A stretch of DNA of 64,000 nucleotides from Oscillibacter hominis (GCF_014334055.1 NZ_CP060490.1:1426001-1490000); one strand, 5' to 3'; positions 39,027 to 48,930 are shown, numbered from the stretch's first letter. The notes: generated from the letters alone by a model not told the origin. A program made the numbers and translations.

Positions 39027-41363
39027 ATGACCATTACAAAAATCCGAAAGCGCGATGGCCGCATGGCAGAGTTTGACCAGGAAAAGATCGCGCGGGCCAT
39101 TGGCAAGGCCTTTGACGCCACCTATAAACCGGGCCAGACGGAGGCTGCCCGGCAATTGGCCGCCGAGGTGGCCTCCATCCTGGAGGTGGAGGGGATCGAC
39201 GAGCCTGAGGTGGAGCACATCCAGGACCTGGTGGAGCGGGTTCTGATGGACAATGGCTATATCCAGACCGCCAAGGCCTATATTCTTTACCGCAATGAGC
39301 GCAGCCGCGCCCGGGAGATGAACACCCGCTTGATGAAAATATACGAGGACATCACCTACGCAGATGCCATCGACAGCGACATCAAGCGGGAAAACGCCAA
39401 CATCGACGGCGACACCGCCATGGGCTCCATGCTCAAATACGGCAGCGAGGGCGCCAAGCAGTTTTACCAGATGTTCGTCATGAAGCCGGAGCACGCCAAG
39501 GCCCATCGGGAAGGTGACATCCACATCCACGACCTGGACTTCTATACCCTTACCACCACCTGCACCCAAATCGACATCCGCAGATTGTTCGCCGGCGGCT
39601 TCTGCACCGGCAGCGGCACCCTGCGGGAGCCCAACGACATCTCCTCCTATGCCGCCCTGGCCTGCATCGCCATCCAGTCCAATCAGAACGACCAGCATGG
39701 CGGGCAGTCCATCTGCGACTTCGACTATGGCATGGCCATCGGCGTGGGCAAGACCTTCCGGCGCACGTACCGCCAGAACCTGGCCCGGGCATTGAGCCTG
39801 GAATGCGGCGGGGAAGGCTGCGACGAGGCGCTGCGCAAGCTGTTGGATGAGGTCTATGAGCAGTCCGGGCTGCAGCCCTCCCTGGCGGACTGCGGCGCCT
39901 ATCAGAAGGCGGAACAGCCCGCTCTCATGGAGTGCTTCCGCCTGGATGAAAACCAGGCGGAGCGGTATCAGTCCTTTGCCTACCGCCAGGCCGTACAGGA
40001 GACGGAACGGGCCACCTATCAGGCCATGGAGGCTCTGCTCCACAACCTCAATACCATGCATTCCCGTGCCGGCGCCCAGGTGCCCTTTTCCTCCATCAAC
40101 TACGGCTGCGACACCTCTGCGGAGGGGCGGCTGGTGATGGAAAAGCTGCTGCTGGCCACAGAGGCGGGCCTGGGCGGAGGGGAGACGCCCATCTTCCCCA
40201 TCCAGATCTTCCGGGTCAAGGAGGGAGTCAACTACAACCCCGGCGACCCCAATTACGACCTCTTCCAGCTGGCCATGCGGTGCAGCGCCAAGCGGCTGTT
40301 CCCAAATTTCAGCTTTATAGACGCGCCTTTCAACCTCCAGTACTATAAGCCCGGCCATCCGGAGACGGAAATTGCTTACATGGGCTGCCGCACCCGGGTT
40401 ATCGGCAACGTCTTTGACCCATCCCGGGAAATCTGCAACCGCCGGGGAAACCTGAGCTTCACCACCATCAACCTGCCCCGGCTGGGCATCCGGGCAAAGG
40501 GCGACATCGAAGTCTTTTTCGACTCTCTGGACCGGATGCTGGACCTTTGCGTGGAACAGCTGCTGGAGCGCTTTGAGATCCAGTGCCGCAAGCATGTGCG
40601 CAACTACCCCTTCCTGATGGGCCAGGGCGTTTGGCTGGACTCGGAGCAGCTGGGCTGGAACGACGAGGTCCGGGAGGTGCTCCGCCACGGCACGCTGTCC
40701 GTCGGCTTTATCGGCCTGGCGGAAACCCTGGTGGCCCTCACCGGCCATCACCACGGAGAGGACGAGCGCTCGGAGCGCCTGGGGCTTGAGATCGTGGCCC
40801 ATATGCGCTCCAGGATGGACGAGGAGTCCCGGAGACGGGGCCTGAATTTCACGCTGCTGGCCACACCGGCTGAGGGCCTTTCGGGCCGGTTTGTGAAGAT
40901 CGACAAGCAGCGCTTCGGCATTCTTCCCGGCATCACCGACCGGGAATACTACACCAACAGCTTCCACATCCCCGTATACTACCCCATTTCCGCCTTCCGG
41001 AAAATCCAGTTAGAGGCGCCCTACCACGCCCTGACCAACGCAGGCCACATCAGCTACGTTGAGTTGGACGGCGATCCGGTGCAGAATCTGGAGGCCTTTG
41101 AAAAGGTCATCCGCTGCATGAAGGATCAGGGCATCGGCTACGGCTCCATCAACCACCCGGTGGACCGGGACCCCCTGTGCGGCTACAACGGCATCATCAA
41201 CGACGAGTGCCCCGGCTGCGGCCGCCGCGAGTGCGACGGCGACGTGGGCTTTGAACGGATCCGCCGCATCACCGGATACCTGGTGGGCACCCTGGACCGG
41301 TTCAACGACGCCAAGCGGGCAGAGGTCCGGGACCGGGTGAAACACTCCCTGACGCAGCGTTGA
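39027..41363 (+). CDS. nrdD: anaerobic ribonucleoside-triphosphate reductase
   Basis: A 778-residue glycyl-radical enzyme that makes dNTPs without oxygen. It has an N-terminal ATP-cone (about 1-95, KIRKRDGRMAEFDQEKIARAI), the catalytic barrel with TCTQIDIRRLFAGGFCTGSGTLREP, a C-terminal zinc site (CGYNGII...ECPGCG) and the radical loop RRITGYL with Gly near 750. The ATG at 39027 follows GAGGG; upstream starts are not needed. nrdG follows after 14 bp. Confidence 0.97.
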   Translation: MTITKIRKRDGRMAEFDQEKIARAIGKAFDATYKPGQTEAARQLAAEVASILEVEGIDEPEVEHIQDLVERVLMDNGYIQTAKAYILYRNERSRAREMNTRLMKIYEDITYADAIDSDIKRENANIDGDTAMGSMLKYGSEGAKQFYQMFVMKPEHAKAHREGDIHIHDLDFYTLTTTCTQIDIRRLFAGGFCTGSGTLREPNDISSYAALACIAIQSNQNDQHGGQSICDFDYGMAIGVGKTFRRTYRQNLARALSLECGGEGCDEALRKLLDEVYEQSGLQPSLADCGAYQKAEQPALMECFRLDENQAERYQSFAYRQAVQETERATYQAMEALLHNLNTMHSRAGAQVPFSSINYGCDTSAEGRLVMEKLLLATEAGLGGGETPIFPIQIFRVKEGVNYNPGDPNYDLFQLAMRCSAKRLFPNFSFIDAPFNLQYYKPGHPETEIAYMGCRTRVIGNVFDPSREICNRRGNLSFTTINLPRLGIRAKGDIEVFFDSLDRMLDLCVEQLLERFEIQCRKHVRNYPFLMGQGVWLDSEQLGWNDEVREVLRHGTLSVGFIGLAETLVALTGHHHGEDERSERLGLEIVAHMRSRMDEESRRRGLNFTLLATPAEGLSGRFVKIDKQRFGILPGITDREYYTNSFHIPVYYPISAFRKIQLEAPYHALTNAGHISYVELDGDPVQNLEAFEKVIRCMKDQGIGYGSINHPVDRDPLCGYNGIINDECPGCGRRECDGDVGFERIRRITGYLVGTLDRFNDAKRAEVRDRVKHSLTQR

Positions 41364-41377
41364 AGGGTGGGATCGGA

Positions 41378-41866
41378 ATGCGTATTGCCGCCACGGTACA
41401 GGACTCCATTGTGGACGGGCCGGGCTTTCGCTTCACCGTGTTCGTCCAGGGCTGCACCCACCGCTGTCCCGGCTGCCACAATCCTGAAACCCATGACGCC
41501 GCGGGTGGGTCTGAGCATCCGGTGGAGGAGCTGGCGGAACGGATGCTGTCCAACCCCTTGACCGATGGGCTGACCCTCTCCGGGGGAGAGCCCTTCGAGC
41601 AGCCGGAGGAGTGTTTGATGCTAGCCCGGGCCGCCCACGAAAACGGCCTGAATGTGTGGAGCTACTCCGGCTACACCTATGAGCAGCTGCTCCAGGGCAC
41701 ACCGGCCCAGCAGGCTCTTCTGCGGGAGCTTGACGTGTTGGTGGACGGCCCCTTCCTCTTGGAGCAGAGGACCTTATCCCTCCCCTGGCGAGGCAGCCGC
41801 AACCAGCGGGTGATCTCCATCCCTGAGAGCATGGCGGCCGGGCGGGCAGTCCTCCGCCAGCCATAG
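41378..41866 (+). CDS. nrdG: anaerobic ribonucleotide reductase activating protein
   Basis: A 162-residue radical-SAM activase that installs the glycyl radical on NrdD. The cluster motif CTHRCPGC (Cys26, Cys30, Cys33) and the TLSGGEPFEQ SAM loop are intact. ATG 41378 follows AAGGGTGGG; a TTG at 41360 overlapping the nrdD stop is less likely. Confidence 0.96.
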   Translation: MRIAATVQDSIVDGPGFRFTVFVQGCTHRCPGCHNPETHDAAGGSEHPVEELAERMLSNPLTDGLTLSGGEPFEQPEECLMLARAAHENGLNVWSYSGYTYEQLLQGTPAQQALLRELDVLVDGPFLLEQRTLSLPWRGSRNQRVISIPESMAAGRAVLRQP

Positions 41867-41876
41867 GAACCATGTG

Positions 41877-41908
41877 AAAAAGCCGAGTGAAGATTCACTC
41901 GGCTTTTG
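41877..41908. terminator. terminator after nrdG
   Basis: A 9-bp stem (41882-41890 with 41895-41903) flanked by A5 and T4. It is usable from both sides and lies before the convergent phosphate carrier gene. Confidence 0.92.
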
Positions 41909-42851
41909 ATTTGGCCCCATGGGCCGGCCTTCTCTTTTTACGGCCCGCCGTGGACTGCAGCCCATGCAACACACGGTATTGTTCCACCGTGGGCAGCGCA
42001 GCCACCGAAGCGGTCAGGTTGAAGAGCGTATGGCATGCTGCGATTTCCACCGGTGTCACCGGCGCGGCCAACAGGCCCCGCCAGAGGAAAATAGGCATCC
42101 AAAGGGCTGCGCCCACCAAGTTGAACCGCAGATGGAACGCCGCGGCCCTCCGGCCTGCTGTGCCGCAGCCCAGGGCAGAGAGCAGCGTGGTGGAACAGGT
42201 TCCCACATTGATTCCCAACAGCAGCGGCACCGCCGCCGCCCGCCGCAGCGTCCCGCCGGCGGCCAGCGCCTGAAGCATGCCCACGCTGACGCTGGAGCTC
42301 TGGAGAACGCCGGTAAAGGCCGCGCCGGCCAAAAACCCCAACATTGGATGCTCCGCCAGCGACGCCAATCGCAGGAAAAGCGCCGTATCCCCCAACGGCG
42401 CGGCGGCGGCCACCAGGCTCCGCATCCCGCTGAGCAGCAAAAAGAGCCCGATCAGTGCCGCCCCGGCCGTCCGGCGCCTGGCGGCAAGATACAGCCCCAG
42501 CCCGGCCACAGCCAGCAGGGCGAGCACTACCTCTTCCCCTTCCGGCACGCTCCACCCCAGACACAATAGCCAGGCCGTGGAGGTCGTCCCCACATTGGCC
42601 CCTGCAATGGCCGCGGAAGCCTGGGAAAAGGAAAGCAGCCCGGAGTCGCAGAGCGAAACCGCCAGCACCGTGGTGGCGGAGGAGGACTGGAGCAGTGCGG
42701 TCACTCCAACCCCCAGCAAAAAGCCGCCCCGTTTGGGCAGCGTATGTAAACCCCTCCCCTTTTCAAACATCGCCTGAAGGCTTTCCCCCAACAGCGACAT
42801 GCCAAAGAGAAACAGCGCCATAGCGCATAAAATCCCGGTCAGCACCTCCAT
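41895..42851 (-). CDS. Na/Pi cotransporter family protein
   Basis: A 318-residue membrane protein of the NptA/YjbB family with the duplicated signature: TALLQSSSATTVLAVSL (about 51-67) and GVLQSSSVSVGML (about 182-194), each followed by GANVGTT or GINVGTC. It has about 9 membrane segments and lacks the C-terminal PhoU-like domain of longer members. It may import or export phosphate with sodium. GAGGGG precedes ATG. Confidence 0.92.
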   Translation of the reverse strand: MEVLTGILCAMALFLFGMSLLGESLQAMFEKGRGLHTLPKRGGFLLGVGVTALLQSSSATTVLAVSLCDSGLLSFSQASAAIAGANVGTTSTAWLLCLGWSVPEGEEVVLALLAVAGLGLYLAARRRTAGAALIGLFLLLSGMRSLVAAAAPLGDTALFLRLASLAEHPMLGFLAGAAFTGVLQSSSVSVGMLQALAAGGTLRRAAAVPLLLGINVGTCSTTLLSALGCGTAGRRAAAFHLRFNLVGAALWMPIFLWRGLLAAPVTPVEIAACHTLFNLTASVAALPTVEQYRVLHGLQSTAGRKKRRPAHGAKSKAE

Positions 42852-42905
42852 ACAGCCCCTCCATGGGATTCAGGATATGCGCCCGGGAATCGGAAAAGAC
42901 CTTTC

Positions 42906-43475
42906 TCAAATAAGCCCCAGGTGCTCCAGCAGGATCTTCACCCCGATGAGGATTAAAATCACGCCGCCGGCCAGTTCCGCCCGCTGCTTGTACCGGGTGC
43001 CGAAGACATTTCCCACGAATACGCCTGCAAAAGACAGCACAAAGGTAGTCAGCCCGATGATGGAGACGGCCATCCCAATGGACACGTCCAAAAAGGCAAA
43101 GGTGATACCCACGGCCAGCGCGTCAATGCTGGTGGCCACGGCCAAAATCAGCAGCTCCCTGTAGTCCAGCCGCTGCTCCGCGTCACAGGCCGTTTCCCCC
43201 GCGCCGCCGAAGCTCTCCTTCACCATCTTTCCGCCGATGAAGCCCAGCAGCAAAAAGGCCACCCAGTGGTCAACGGCTACAATATAACGGGCAAACTGAG
43301 ACCCCAGCCACCAGCCCAAAAAGGGCATCAGCGCCTGAAAGGCGCCAAAAAACAGCGCAATGGCCGCAGTGTGCTTCAGATTCACCGTCTTCATGCAAAG
43401 CCCCTTGCACACCGACACCGCAAAGGCATCCATGGACAGGCCGATTCCAATCAAGAACAATTCCAGAACTCCCAA
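42906..43475 (-). CDS. mntP: manganese efflux pump MntP
   Basis: A 189-residue six-helix membrane protein that exports Mn(II). The duplicated acidic motifs are present: GLSMDAFAVSVCKG (about 12-25) and ATSIDALAVGITFAFLD (about 114-130). The gene lies 26 bp downstream of sfsA and is probably cotranscribed with it. No Mn riboswitch fits into the gap. Confidence 0.95.
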   Translation of the reverse strand: MGVLELFLIGIGLSMDAFAVSVCKGLCMKTVNLKHTAAIALFFGAFQALMPFLGWWLGSQFARYIVAVDHWVAFLLLGFIGGKMVKESFGGAGETACDAEQRLDYRELLILAVATSIDALAVGITFAFLDVSIGMAVSIIGLTTFVLSFAGVFVGNVFGTRYKQRAELAGGVILILIGVKILLEHLGLI

Positions 43476-43501
43476 TGTCTTCCTCCTTTTTTGATGTCCG
43501 C

Positions 43502-44176
43502 CTACAAAATCACCTTCACCCTGGAGTGAAGCTCCAGGCGGTCCGGAGATACCAGGCAGTCATATGCCAGCACCCGGACACCATTCCGGGATGCCTGTCG
43601 CAGCGCCGCCCCAAAGGCCGGGTGGGTGTCGTCGTTGGGCGCCACGCTGTGGATTCCCTCCATCTGTACCACGAAAAACAGCGTGGCGCCAAATCCAGCC
43701 TCCGCCGCGCGCTGGAGCTCCTCAATGTGCTTCACGCCCCGCTCCGTGGGCGCGTCCGGAAACCGGGCGAATCCGTCCTCTTCCAGCGTGACGCCCTTGA
43801 CCTCCACGAATTCGCTTCCCTGCTCTGTGTCTATGCGGAAATCGAACCGGGAATGCCCATAGGTGTACTCCGGACGAATTTCCCGCACCCCGGGCCAGTG
43901 ATCCGCCGCCCACTCCCCAAAGACATGGTTGGGCGCCTGGGCATCCATGTTGATGAGCCGATCCCCCTTGCGCACCGCAATCAGGTCATAGGGCGTTTTC
44001 CGGTTCGGGTTTTCCGCCGTTTCCAAAAAAACCTCCGCGCCCGGGAGGAGCAGTTCCCGGCAGCGCCCCGTATTTTTCACATGGCAGATCTGGCGCCGGC
44101 CTTCCAGGTCCACATAGGCGATGAACCGGTTCGGCCGCTCCAGAAAGCGAGCTCGTTTGACATCCCGATACTGCAT
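43502..44176 (-). CDS. sfsA: DNA/RNA nuclease SfsA
   Basis: A 224-residue SfsA protein: an N-terminal OB-like part (RFLERPNRFIAYVDLEG, HVKNTGRCRELLLPG) and the nuclease core with SRFDFRID and EFVEVKGVTL. It was first described as a sugar-fermentation stimulation protein; later work shows nuclease activity. It heads the sfsA-mntP pair. Confidence 0.96.
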   Translation of the reverse strand: MQYRDVKRARFLERPNRFIAYVDLEGRRQICHVKNTGRCRELLLPGAEVFLETAENPNRKTPYDLIAVRKGDRLINMDAQAPNHVFGEWAADHWPGVREIRPEYTYGHSRFDFRIDTEQGSEFVEVKGVTLEEDGFARFPDAPTERGVKHIEELQRAAEAGFGATLFFVVQMEGIHSVAPNDDTHPAFGAALRQASRNGVRVLAYDCLVSPDRLELHSRVKVIL

Positions 44177-44345
44177 TCCATCCCAACTTTCTATCCATCT
44201 GCATGCAAGAACAGTGTCATTTTATCACGGTTCTTCTCAAGAAGAAAGCATAAATTTTGCAAGCTTTCCTCCGTTATTTGTCTGTTTCATACAAAAAATT
44301 AACGTAATTTTGTCATCACATCAAAAAATTATGTCACGGAAGTCA

Positions 44346-44374
44346 TTGTATTTCGTTCACAATTTTGTTACAAT
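44346..44374 (+). promoter_or_regulatory. promoter of the oxaloacetate decarboxylase operon
   Basis: TTGTAT (44346-44351), 17 bp, TACAAT (44369-44374), 32 bp before the first start codon in an AT-rich stretch. Confidence 0.7.
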
Positions 44375-44405
44375 GAATTCAAATTGGCATTAAGGAGGAT
44401 CAGTC

Positions 44406-44687
44406 ATGGCGTATTCCAATTTGTTCGTATGCCTGCTGGGAATCGGAACCGTATTTTTCGGTCTGATTTGCATCATTGTTCTGGCAACCCTCATGAGTAG
44501 GGCGTGTGGAGCAAAGGCATCGAAAGCCCCCGTGGCCGCAGCACCTGCCGCCGCATCTGCACCCGTACCCGCTGAAGCGTCTATTCCGAACCGCCAGGAG
44601 ATGATTGCCGCGATTTCTGCGGCCGTGGCAGACGAGCTGGGTACCGATATCTCCGCTATCCGCATTCTGTCTGTGAAAAAACTTTAA
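44406..44687 (+). CDS. oadG: oxaloacetate decarboxylase gamma-type small subunit
   Basis: A 93-residue protein with one N-terminal membrane helix (about 7-30), an Ala/Pro linker and a C-terminal helical tail (ISAIRILSVKKL). OadG holds the alpha and beta subunits together. TAAGGAGG precedes ATG. It is the first gene of oadG-BCCP-oadB-oadA. Confidence 0.85.
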   Translation: MAYSNLFVCLLGIGTVFFGLICIIVLATLMSRACGAKASKAPVAAAPAAASAPVPAEASIPNRQEMIAAISAAVADELGTDISAIRILSVKKL

Positions 44688-44706
44688 GGTATAGGAGAAG
44701 AAGAAC

Positions 44707-45075
44707 ATGAAGAAATACAAAGTCAATGTCAACGGAACCGCTTATGAAATTACCCTTGAAGACATCTCCGGTTCCGCCCCCGCCGCTGCTCCTGCTGCTG
44801 CACCTGTTGCCGCTCCCGCACCTGCCGCCCCCGCCGCTGCTCCTGCTGCCGCTCCCGCCAATGGCGAAAAGGTGGCAAGCCCCATGCCCGGCACCATCCT
44901 CTCCATCAATGTCGCTGCCGGCGACGCGGTGAAGAAGGGCCAGGTTTTGATGATCCTCGAGGCCATGAAGATGGAAAACGAGATCATGTGCCCCTGCGAC
45001 GGCACCATCGCCTCTGTGAACACCACCAAGGGCGCCACTGTGGAATCTGGTGCACTGCTGTGTGTCATTCAGTAA
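44707..45075 (+). CDS. biotin carboxyl carrier protein of the decarboxylase
   Basis: A 122-residue carrier with a short N-terminal domain, an Ala/Pro linker (about 23-52) and a biotinyl domain (53-122) with EAMKMEN; Lys88 is the biotin site. It shuttles CO2 from the alpha to the beta subunit. In many bacteria this domain is fused to the C-terminus of OadA; here it is a separate gene. The symbol varies (gcdC/mmdC-like), so none is given. Confidence 0.95.
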   Translation: MKKYKVNVNGTAYEITLEDISGSAPAAAPAAAPVAAPAPAAPAAAPAAAPANGEKVASPMPGTILSINVAAGDAVKKGQVLMILEAMKMENEIMCPCDGTIASVNTTKGATVESGALLCVIQ

Positions 45076-45099
45076 AGTCTTGAGACAGGAGTAAGAAAA

Positions 45100-46281
45100 A
45101 TGGAAGCAATTCTGAATTTTATTCAACAGACGGGTTTTTACCAGTTTGGCGTGGGTGACAACTGGAAATGCCTGATCATGATCGTCGTCTCCTTCATTCT
45201 GATGTATCTCGCAGTGGTGAAAAAGTTTGAACCCATGCTGCTGGTGACCATTGCATTCGGCATGCTCATCACCAACCTCCCCGGCGCCGACATGTACCAT
45301 GAGGCCCTTTTTGCCGGCGGCCATGTGGACTGGGCCGCGTTCGGTGACGCGGCGGTGACCAAGGGCCTGATTGACTATCTGTACTTAGGCGTCAAGCTTG
45401 GCATCTATCCCTGCCTGATCTTTATGGGCGTGGGTGCCATGACCGACTTCGGTCCCCTGATCGCCAATCCCAAGAGCCTGCTGTTAGGCGCCGCCGCACA
45501 GTTGGGCATCTTCATGACCTTCGTGGGCTGCAACCTGTCCGGCCAGTTTACTCCGCAGGAAGCCGCCTCCATCGGCATCATCGGCGGCGCTGACGGCCCC
45601 ACCGCCATCTTCGTCACCACCAAGCTGGCTCCCCAGCTGTTGGGCCCCATCGCTGTGGCCGCATACTCCTATATGGCTCTGGTGCCCGTGATCCAGCCTC
45701 CCATCATGCGTGCGCTGACCACCAAGGCGGAGCGTGAAATCGTCATGAAGCCTCTGCGTGTGGTCTCCAAGAAAGAAAAAGTTATCTTCCCCATCGTCGT
45801 CACCGTGTTTGTGGCCCTGCTGGTGCCCTCTGCCGCCCCCCTGATTGCCTGCCTGATGTTGGGCAACCTCTTCAAGGAAGCGGGCGTTGTGGATCGTCTG
45901 AGCAAGACCGTTCAGAACGAGCTCATCAACATCGTCACCATTTTCCTCGGCATCTCCGTGGGCGCCACCGCCACCGCCAGCACCTTCCTGGCCGGCAAGA
46001 CCCTGCTGATCATGGCCATGGGTGTTGTGGCGTTCGGCTTCGGCACCGCAGGCGGTGTTCTGCTTGCCAAGTTCATGAACCTGTTCCTGAAGGAAAAGAT
46101 CAACCCCCTGATCGGCTCCGCCGGCGTTTCCGCCGTGCCGATGGCCGCCCGTGTCTCCCAGGTGGAGGGCCAGAAGGCCAACCCCGCCAACTTCCTGCTG
46201 ATGCACGCCATGGGCCCCAATGTGGCCGGCGTGATCGGTTCCGCAATTGCAGCCGGCGTGCTGATGGCACTGTTCGGCTAA
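45100..46281 (+). CDS. oadB: sodium-translocating decarboxylase beta subunit
   Basis: A 393-residue integral membrane protein, about 10-11 helices, that decarboxylates carboxybiotin and pumps Na+ out. Signature stretches: [29 protein letters not shown] (Asp near 170, essential in the family) and [14 protein letters not shown]. It is common to oxaloacetate, methylmalonyl-CoA and glutaconyl-CoA decarboxylases; the alpha subunit here decides for oxaloacetate. Confidence 0.95.
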   Translation: MEAILNFIQQTGFYQFGVGDNWKCLIMIVVSFILMYLAVVKKFEPMLLVTIAFGMLITNLPGADMYHEALFAGGHVDWAAFGDAAVTKGLIDYLYLGVKLGIYPCLIFMGVGAMTDFGPLIANPKSLLLGAAAQLGIFMTFVGCNLSGQFTPQEAASIGIIGGADGPTAIFVTTKLAPQLLGPIAVAAYSYMALVPVIQPPIMRALTTKAEREIVMKPLRVVSKKEKVIFPIVVTVFVALLVPSAAPLIACLMLGNLFKEAGVVDRLSKTVQNELINIVTIFLGISVGATATASTFLAGKTLLIMAMGVVAFGFGTAGGVLLAKFMNLFLKEKINPLIGSAGVSAVPMAARVSQVEGQKANPANFLLMHAMGPNVAGVIGSAIAAGVLMALFG

Positions 46282-46293
46282 TAGGAGGACAAC

Positions 46294-47739
46294 ATGGAAT
46301 TTTTAAGCAACAAGCCCCTGCTGATCACCGACACCATCCTCCGCGACGCGCACCAGTCCCAGGCCGCCACCAGAATGCGGCTGGAGGATATGCTGCCTGC
46401 CTGCGAGGTGTTGGACAGCATCGGCTACTACTCCCTGGAGTGCTGGGGCGGTGCAACGTTTGACAGCTGCATGCGCTTCCTCAACGAGGACCCCTGGGAG
46501 CGCCTGCGCGCCCTGCGCAAGGCACTTCCCAAAACCAAGCTGCAGATGCTGTTCCGGGGCCAGAACATCCTTGGCTACAAGCACTATGCCGATGATGTGG
46601 TCGACGCCTTCTGCCGCAAGTCCATTGAAAACGGCATTGACATCATCCGTATTTTCGATGCCCTCAACGACATCCGCAACCTGGAGCAGGCCATCAAGTC
46701 CACCAAGAAGTACGGCGGCCAGGTGGAGGCCACCCTCTCCTACACCATCTCCCCCATCCACAGCGAAGAATACTTTGTCAAGCTGGCAAAGGAACTGGAG
46801 GAAATGGGCGCCGACGCCATCTGCGTCAAGGATATGGCCAATTTGCTCCTGCCCATGGATGCTTACTCCCTTGTTAAGCATCTGAAGGAAACGGTCTCCG
46901 TCCCCATCCACCTGCACACCCACAACACCACCGGCACCGGCGATATGGTCTATCTGATGGCCGCTATGGCCGGCGTGGATATTGTGGATACCGCGCTCTC
47001 CCCCATGGCCAACGGCACTTCTCAGCCGGCTACAGAGTCCCTGGTGGCTACGCTGAAGGGCACCCCGCGGGACACCGGCCTGGACCTTGGCAAAATGAGC
47101 GAAGCCGCCAAGCACTTCCGCAAGGTGGCCGCCCGCCTGCAGGCCGAAGGCTCTTTGGATCCCAAGGTGCTGCATGTGGACACCAACACGCTTCTTTATC
47201 AGGTTCCCGGCGGCATGCTCAGCAACCTGATCTCCCAGCTGAAGCAGGCTGGGAAAGAGGATCAGTATTATGATGTGTTGGCTGAAATTCCCCGCGTCCG
47301 CAAAGATTTCGGTTATCCTCCCCTGGTGACTCCTTCTTCCCAGATCGTGGGCACCCAGGCTGTCATGAATGTCATCACCGGCCAGCGCTACAAGACCTTC
47401 CCCAAGGAGTCCAAGGCCATGCTGCGCGGCGAGTACGGCAAACTGCCTGGTGAGATCAATGAAGAGGTCCGTGCCAAAGCGGGCATCGCTCCCGAGGACG
47501 TGATCACCTGCCGGCCTGCTGATCTTTTGGAGCCCGAGTTGGAGAAGTATCGCGCGGAGTATAAGGACATCGCCAAGAGTGAGGAGGACATCCTCAGCCT
47601 GGCCCTGTTCCCCCAGGTCGCTCCCAAATTCCTGGACTACCGGGACAATCCCCATAAGGAGGAACCCGCAGCAGCTCCCGCTGCCGCCGCAGATCCCAAC
47701 GCGGTCCGCGAGCTGTATGTAGAGGACTGCAGCCACTGA
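46294..47739 (+). CDS. oadA: oxaloacetate decarboxylase alpha subunit (carboxyltransferase)
   Basis: A 481-residue biotin-dependent carboxyltransferase that takes CO2 from oxaloacetate and gives pyruvate. It has the HMG-CoA-lyase-like barrel with DTILRDAHQS (13-22), the acceptor Lys179 in VKDMANLL and metal histidines 206-210 (HLHTH), then the conserved C-terminal helical part. There is no biotinyl domain; the chain ends in an Ala/Pro tail. It may alternatively be the 5S subunit of a transcarboxylase, but oadB and oadG beside it favour the sodium pump. Confidence 0.94.
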   Translation: MEFLSNKPLLITDTILRDAHQSQAATRMRLEDMLPACEVLDSIGYYSLECWGGATFDSCMRFLNEDPWERLRALRKALPKTKLQMLFRGQNILGYKHYADDVVDAFCRKSIENGIDIIRIFDALNDIRNLEQAIKSTKKYGGQVEATLSYTISPIHSEEYFVKLAKELEEMGADAICVKDMANLLLPMDAYSLVKHLKETVSVPIHLHTHNTTGTGDMVYLMAAMAGVDIVDTALSPMANGTSQPATESLVATLKGTPRDTGLDLGKMSEAAKHFRKVAARLQAEGSLDPKVLHVDTNTLLYQVPGGMLSNLISQLKQAGKEDQYYDVLAEIPRVRKDFGYPPLVTPSSQIVGTQAVMNVITGQRYKTFPKESKAMLRGEYGKLPGEINEEVRAKAGIAPEDVITCRPADLLEPELEKYRAEYKDIAKSEEDILSLALFPQVAPKFLDYRDNPHKEEPAAAPAAAADPNAVRELYVEDCSH

Positions 47740-47759
47740 TTTGATTCAAGCACAACAGT

Positions 47760-47797
47760 AAAAAATGAGGATGGTTATGATACCATCCTCATTTTTT
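47760..47797. terminator. bidirectional terminator after oadA
   Basis: A 16-bp stem (47760-47775 with 47782-47797) with A6 and T6 at its ends. It serves both oadA and the convergent VanW gene, overlapping the end of the latter. Confidence 0.93.
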
Positions 47798-48637
47798 AGT
47801 TCGTATATCTGTCTCCGGCAGCAGCGGGCTGTACATCATAATTGCATCATTGGTGAAGAGAAATTCTTCTTCAAGAAACTCTCCAGAGGCGAGATCAAAT
47901 TTTTTACGGTACAAGGCATTGTGCCGTACATATCCGCCCCAGTAGCCCTGCTCCATCCTGGCGTCCCGTTCCACAATCTCATAGCGGAGCGCAGGAGTCT
48001 TCACGGAGCGCCACTCACCTTCCAGATGGCTCTCAGTGACCCGAAGACAAAGCTGAACATCCTGCTCTGTATCATTTCGAATCATCAGATCACGGTGGGG
48101 ATAAGCACAGGTGGCACCGCTGCCAAAGGGCTGTGTCCGGTTGGAGTCCGGAAATACATCGTGAGAATGGCGGTACCGCTCAATCACAGTCAAGGGCGTA
48201 TGGAGTGTCATCCAAAAAATCAGGTTGGACAGCTGACAGAGGCCACCGCCTACATCACTTCCGATCCGCCCCAAAAAGAGCACCATTCCATCCAGATACC
48301 CCTTTCTCCGGCTGGGTTTTCCAATCAGTCTCCAATAGCTGAAAGTCTCCCCCGGGTGGAGAATCAAGCCGTCTAAGCGGGCCACTGCCAACCGCAAATT
48401 CGTAACCTTATTCTTTTGTAACTGCATCTCTTCACCCTTCAGCTGGCGAAATAGCGGTGTCGCATGAGAAAACTGAACACATGGCAACAGTTCTTTTTGC
48501 CGTATACCCGCCCAGTGATACTGATGTGAGTTCCATAGAAGATACCGCTTTCCAGCATAGTATGCTTTTCCAATTCTCAGACGCAGCCAACTGCGATGAA
48601 TTGGTGGGCGAAGCGTGGGATGATTTGGATCAACCAT
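47789..48637 (-). CDS. VanW family protein
   Basis: A 282-residue protein of the VanW family, role unknown, found in some glycopeptide-resistance clusters but much more widely elsewhere. Typical stretches: NKVTNLRLAVARLDGLILHPGETFSYWRLIG broken over 100-130, GGGLCQLSNLIFWMTLHTPL and RYRHSHDVFPDSNRTQPFGSG. I start at ATG 48637; the frame runs on upstream into the 5S rRNA, which cannot be coding. There is no van operon here, so resistance should not be inferred. Confidence 0.9.
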   Translation of the reverse strand: MVDPNHPTLRPPIHRSWLRLRIGKAYYAGKRYLLWNSHQYHWAGIRQKELLPCVQFSHATPLFRQLKGEEMQLQKNKVTNLRLAVARLDGLILHPGETFSYWRLIGKPSRRKGYLDGMVLFLGRIGSDVGGGLCQLSNLIFWMTLHTPLTVIERYRHSHDVFPDSNRTQPFGSGATCAYPHRDLMIRNDTEQDVQLCLRVTESHLEGEWRSVKTPALRYEIVERDARMEQGYWGGYVRHNALYRKKFDLASGEFLEEEFLFTNDAIMMYSPLLPETDIRTKK

Positions 48638-48767
48638 ATCAAAGCACTTTCTTTCATCGGATTTCAAGCTGAAAGCACAAGGGGGATGCAGGATCAAGAA
48701 AGGATGATAACGCGCAGGCGTGTCAGGCTCGGGGAGCGGCAAACCCAATCCACAAAGGAGCGCGAGG

Positions 48768-48808
48768 GGAAAAGAAAAGCAGGCCGGACAGGTTTCCCTG
48801 TCCGGCCT
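48768..48808 (-). terminator. terminator of the rRNA operon
   Basis: A perfect 12-bp stem (48781-48792 with 48797-48808); on the minus strand GCTTTTCTTTTCC follows. It lies just past the 5S gene. Confidence 0.9.
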
Positions 48809-48813
48809 TATCG

Positions 48814-48930
<117 letters not shown>

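Noticed and set aside
38910..40967. A 685-codon minus-strand frame opposite nrdD
   Set aside because: It is the antisense shadow of a GC-rich, highly conserved gene and shows no family likeness.
47789..48637. Glycopeptide resistance because of VanW- and VanY-like proteins
   Set aside because: No ligase, dehydrogenase or sensor pair of a van operon is present. Both families are common in susceptible Firmicutes.
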